Assembly: GCF_030915445.1 (NCBI RefSeq)
Contig: NZ_CP133264.1
Location: forward strand, 4,063,208-4,127,207
Direction of reading: 5' to 3'
DNA: 64,000 nt
DNA from: Clostridium sp. OS1-26
GTDB lineage: Bacteria > Bacillota > Clostridia > Clostridiales > Clostridiaceae
A program made the translations under genes and the position numbers. Shown piece after piece: positions 62,081 to 64,000 of this stretch. The notes under the pieces are model-generated. The model had not been told where the DNA came from. It saw nothing but the letters and a program-made list of their open reading frames with translations, and searched no databases. Position 1 is the first letter of the stretch. The number at the start of each line of letters is the position of its first letter.

Positions 62081-63673
62081 ATGAAAATTGACAACAATAA
62101 TTGTACTTCTGATACTTTATTTTTTATGCAAAAATATAGAATCAAGTTAGTAAGTGAAGGTATTATGGTAGGTCTGATATCTGGTTTATTAGTTGTATTT
62201 TATAGACTAGCCCTAGATAAAGCAGGTATACTAGCTAAAAATATTTATAAAACTCAAACAGAAAATATTTGGTTGATACCTATATGGATTATTGTGCTAA
62301 CAATTGCAGGATACGTTGTAGGAACTATGATAAAGAAAAATTCTATGATCAGTGGAAGTGGAATACCTCAAGTTGAGGGAATATTAATGGGACACCTTAA
62401 TATGAACTGGTGGACAGTTATAGTTGAGAAATTTATTGGTGGCGTGATATGTATTATAGCTGGATTATCTTTAGGAAGAGAAGGCCCATCAATTCAACTT
62501 GGAGCGGCTGTAGGTCAAGGGTTTAGTAGAATATTTAAGAGAATAAAAATTGAAGAAAAATATCTTATTACCAGTGGTGCAAGTGCTGGCCTAGCAGCAG
62601 CTTTTAATGCGCCTTTAGCCGGAGTAATTTTTGCTCTGGAGGAAGTACATAAAAACTTTTCACCCTTAGTGCTGATTTCTACAATGTCAGCATCTTTAGT
62701 GGCAGACTTTATATCAAAGGAATTTTTTGGGCTAAAGCCAATATTTCAATTTGAAAGTTTTTCTGTGCTTCCACTGAAATATTATGCTTTTATTATTATA
62801 TTCGGAATAATAATAGGTATGTTTGGAGTTTTTTATAATTATACTTTGCTTAAAACGCAAAATTTATATGCAAGTCAGAAATGGCTAAAGGTACAGTTCA
62901 GACCAATTATTCCATTTGTCTTAGCAGGTATTCTTGGATTGTTTTTACCAGAGGTTCTAGGTGGTGGTCATGAACTTATAGTATCAATAATTAATGGCAA
63001 TAACACATTAAAATTTTTATTTGTTTTACTATTGATAAAGTTTGCTTTTTCGATGGTTAGTTTTGGCTCAGGTGCACCAGGTGGAATCTTCTTTCCTTTA
63101 CTAGTAATAGGAGGAATGACTGGAGCTATTTATGGAACTATTTTAGTTAAACTTGTTCATTTTCCACCTCAATATGTAAATAACTTTATGATATTGGGAA
63201 TGGCAGGTTATTTTACAGCAATAGTAAGAGCCCCGATTACTGGAAGTATTTTAATTACTGAAATGACAGGTTCATTTAATCACTTATTATCTTTGGCATT
63301 AGTATCTATCATTGCATATATTATAGCTGATTTGATGGGCTCAAAGCCGATTTATGAATCACTACTTGAGAGAATATTGGCAAAGAATGGTCGCAAAGAG
63401 TTATCAGAAGATAACAATGTAAAAACAATTTTAGAAGTTGTAGTACATCACGGTTCATACCTTGAAGGTAAAAAAATTAAAGAACTAAATATGCCAGAGA
63501 AGTGTTTGTTAGTGTCAATAAAAAGAGGAGATAATGAAGTTATTCCAAGAGGTAACACCAGTATTTATGCAGGTGATTATTTAGTTGTTCTAACTAGTGA
63601 ACATAGTGAAATAAGTATAAGAGAAAACTTATTGAAAATGGCAGAAAGTTCTTATGCTATTAATAATGCCTAA
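62081..63673 (+). CDS. ClC-family chloride channel/antiporter with RCK-C domain
   Basis: A 530-residue protein. ClC selectivity filters are present: GSGIPQVEG, GREGPSIQLG (with the gating Glu), GAPGGIFFPLL and the helix-N to R region ending at about residue 440. The C-terminal about 90 residues form a TrkA_C (RCK-C) domain (VVHHGSYLEGKKIKELNMPE, GDYLVVLTSEHSE). It probably exchanges Cl- (or F-) with H+. Start ATG 62081 follows GGAGGTGAATTTAT. Confidence 0.92.
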   Translation: MKIDNNNCTSDTLFFMQKYRIKLVSEGIMVGLISGLLVVFYRLALDKAGILAKNIYKTQTENIWLIPIWIIVLTIAGYVVGTMIKKNSMISGSGIPQVEGILMGHLNMNWWTVIVEKFIGGVICIIAGLSLGREGPSIQLGAAVGQGFSRIFKRIKIEEKYLITSGASAGLAAAFNAPLAGVIFALEEVHKNFSPLVLISTMSASLVADFISKEFFGLKPIFQFESFSVLPLKYYAFIIIFGIIIGMFGVFYNYTLLKTQNLYASQKWLKVQFRPIIPFVLAGILGLFLPEVLGGGHELIVSIINGNNTLKFLFVLLLIKFAFSMVSFGSGAPGGIFFPLLVIGGMTGAIYGTILVKLVHFPPQYVNNFMILGMAGYFTAIVRAPITGSILITEMTGSFNHLLSLALVSIIAYIIADLMGSKPIYESLLERILAKNGRKELSEDNNVKTILEVVVHHGSYLEGKKIKELNMPEKCLLVSIKRGDNEVIPRGNTSIYAGDYLVVLTSEHSEISIRENLLKMAESSYAINNA

Positions 63674-63693
63674 TAATTTTATAAGCATTTTTG

Positions 63694-63849
63694 TTTATCC
63701 GATGACTACCTGCTCTAATACTCCCATCACACTCGGTGAAAGCGACTATCACCAAAGTGTACGCTATGAGCGGCTAACGCCCTGGATAACGATTTACCCT
63801 AAAGGATAACGTCTTCTAAGTGCTAAAGATGCTAAGAACTCTGTTTATA
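63694..63849 (+). repeat. Structured repeat element, copy B
   Basis: 156 bp with the same ends and core as 12962-13095. P1 pairs TTATCC (63695-63700) with GGATAA (63784-63789). The lower P2 keeps pairing as CTGCTC/GAGCGG through a G-U wobble, while the inner arm has been replaced by a different hairpin. The element ends AAGAACTCTGTTTATA. It lies downstream of the ClC gene, before the next promoter. No protein is encoded. Confidence 0.6.
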
Positions 63850-63904
63850 TGTTATAATAAAGTAAAATATGGGAAAACTTATTTTAGATATGAATATAAT
63901 TGTT

Positions 63905-63944
63905 TATATATAGAGGTAAAAGCGGTTAGTTAACCTATATATAA
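63905..63944 (-). repeat. Short palindromic repeat, copy d
   Basis: TATATATAGG..AACTAACCGCTTTTACCTCTATATA on the minus strand. The TATATA stem and AACTAAC loop relate it to copies a-c. It stands between repeat copy B and the next gene. Confidence 0.45.
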
Positions 63945-63989
63945 TCTAAGTACTTAGTAGTCTTTAAAATTGATAAAGGGGAGATTGTA

Positions 63990-64000
63990 ATGTCAGAGGT
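63990..64000 (+). CDS. Start of the next gene (partial)
   Basis: ATG 63990 behind AAAGGGGAGATTGTA opens MSEV and runs off the window. The strong ribosome site and a promoter-like stretch upstream make it a true start. Product unknown. Confidence 0.6.

Overview
The window is AT-rich DNA from an endospore-forming Firmicute, most likely a Clostridium sensu stricto relative. Support comes from A/T-biased codons, frequent TTG/GTG starts behind strong GGAGG sites, the spoVAC-spoVAD-spoVAE operon, a YaaH/SleL-like GH18 enzyme, LtaS, and a ykkC/guanidine-I riboswitch in front of a Gdx-type SMR exporter. The species cannot be fixed from sequence alone. || Layout. 0-15 kb: the end of a GH18 cell-wall enzyme, a CPA1 Na+/H+ antiporter, then a NarL-type two-component system followed by an efflux block (FtsX-type permease, ABC ATPase, second permease, RND pump, membrane-fusion adaptor) and an erythromycin-esterase-like lipoprotein. 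15-23 kb: kynureninase with an Lrp regulator, two lipoproteins, three redox or pirin genes, an EamA transporter and a CD3324-family gene. 23-33 kb: an envelope block with an MGDG-synthase/UgtP-like glycosyltransferase, an MFS transporter, DedA, an LtaS-type sulfatase-fold enzyme, a class A PBP and GalU, which fits glycolipid and lipoteichoic acid assembly. 33-45 kb: mixed small genes, a second Lrp, the guanidine riboswitch with gdx, a pentapeptide-repeat protein, a tyrosine phosphatase, an Asp/Glu racemase, a broken 2-hydroxyacid dehydrogenase, MntP, a MASE3-type histidine kinase and an initiator tRNA. 45-52 kb: patatin, rnpB (minus strand), a SagB-type oxidoreductase, an isochorismatase-type hydrolase, a divergent LysE/XRE-cupin pair, GNAT, two small membrane proteins and homoserine dehydrogenase. 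52-64 kb: a complete MurNAc operon (murQ-murP-mupG-murR) behind two TGAAAT-N3-ATTTCA operators, an ECF sigma/anti-sigma pair, spoVACDE, a zinc-ribbon peptide, a ClC channel and the first codons of one more gene. || The most notable signals are not protein genes. They are a 159-bp MITE in two copies with exact 3-bp target duplications; a structured repeat in two copies with conserved ends and a conserved outer stem, resembling an IS200/IS605-type end or RNA but with no transposase nearby; five copies of a small palindromic repeat mostly at gene 3' ends; a block of three direct plus three inverted 20-bp units in front of the mur promoter; and a promoter/operator block shared by two distant genes. 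|| At least nine genes are interrupted by what looks like loss of exactly one base in a short A or T run. Adding that base restores a full family-length protein in eight of them, so most of these frameshifts are probably sequence errors. A few loci (methyltransferase, GrpB, the 2-hydroxyacid dehydrogenase, a remnant near 17.1 kb) carry several lesions and look genuinely decayed.
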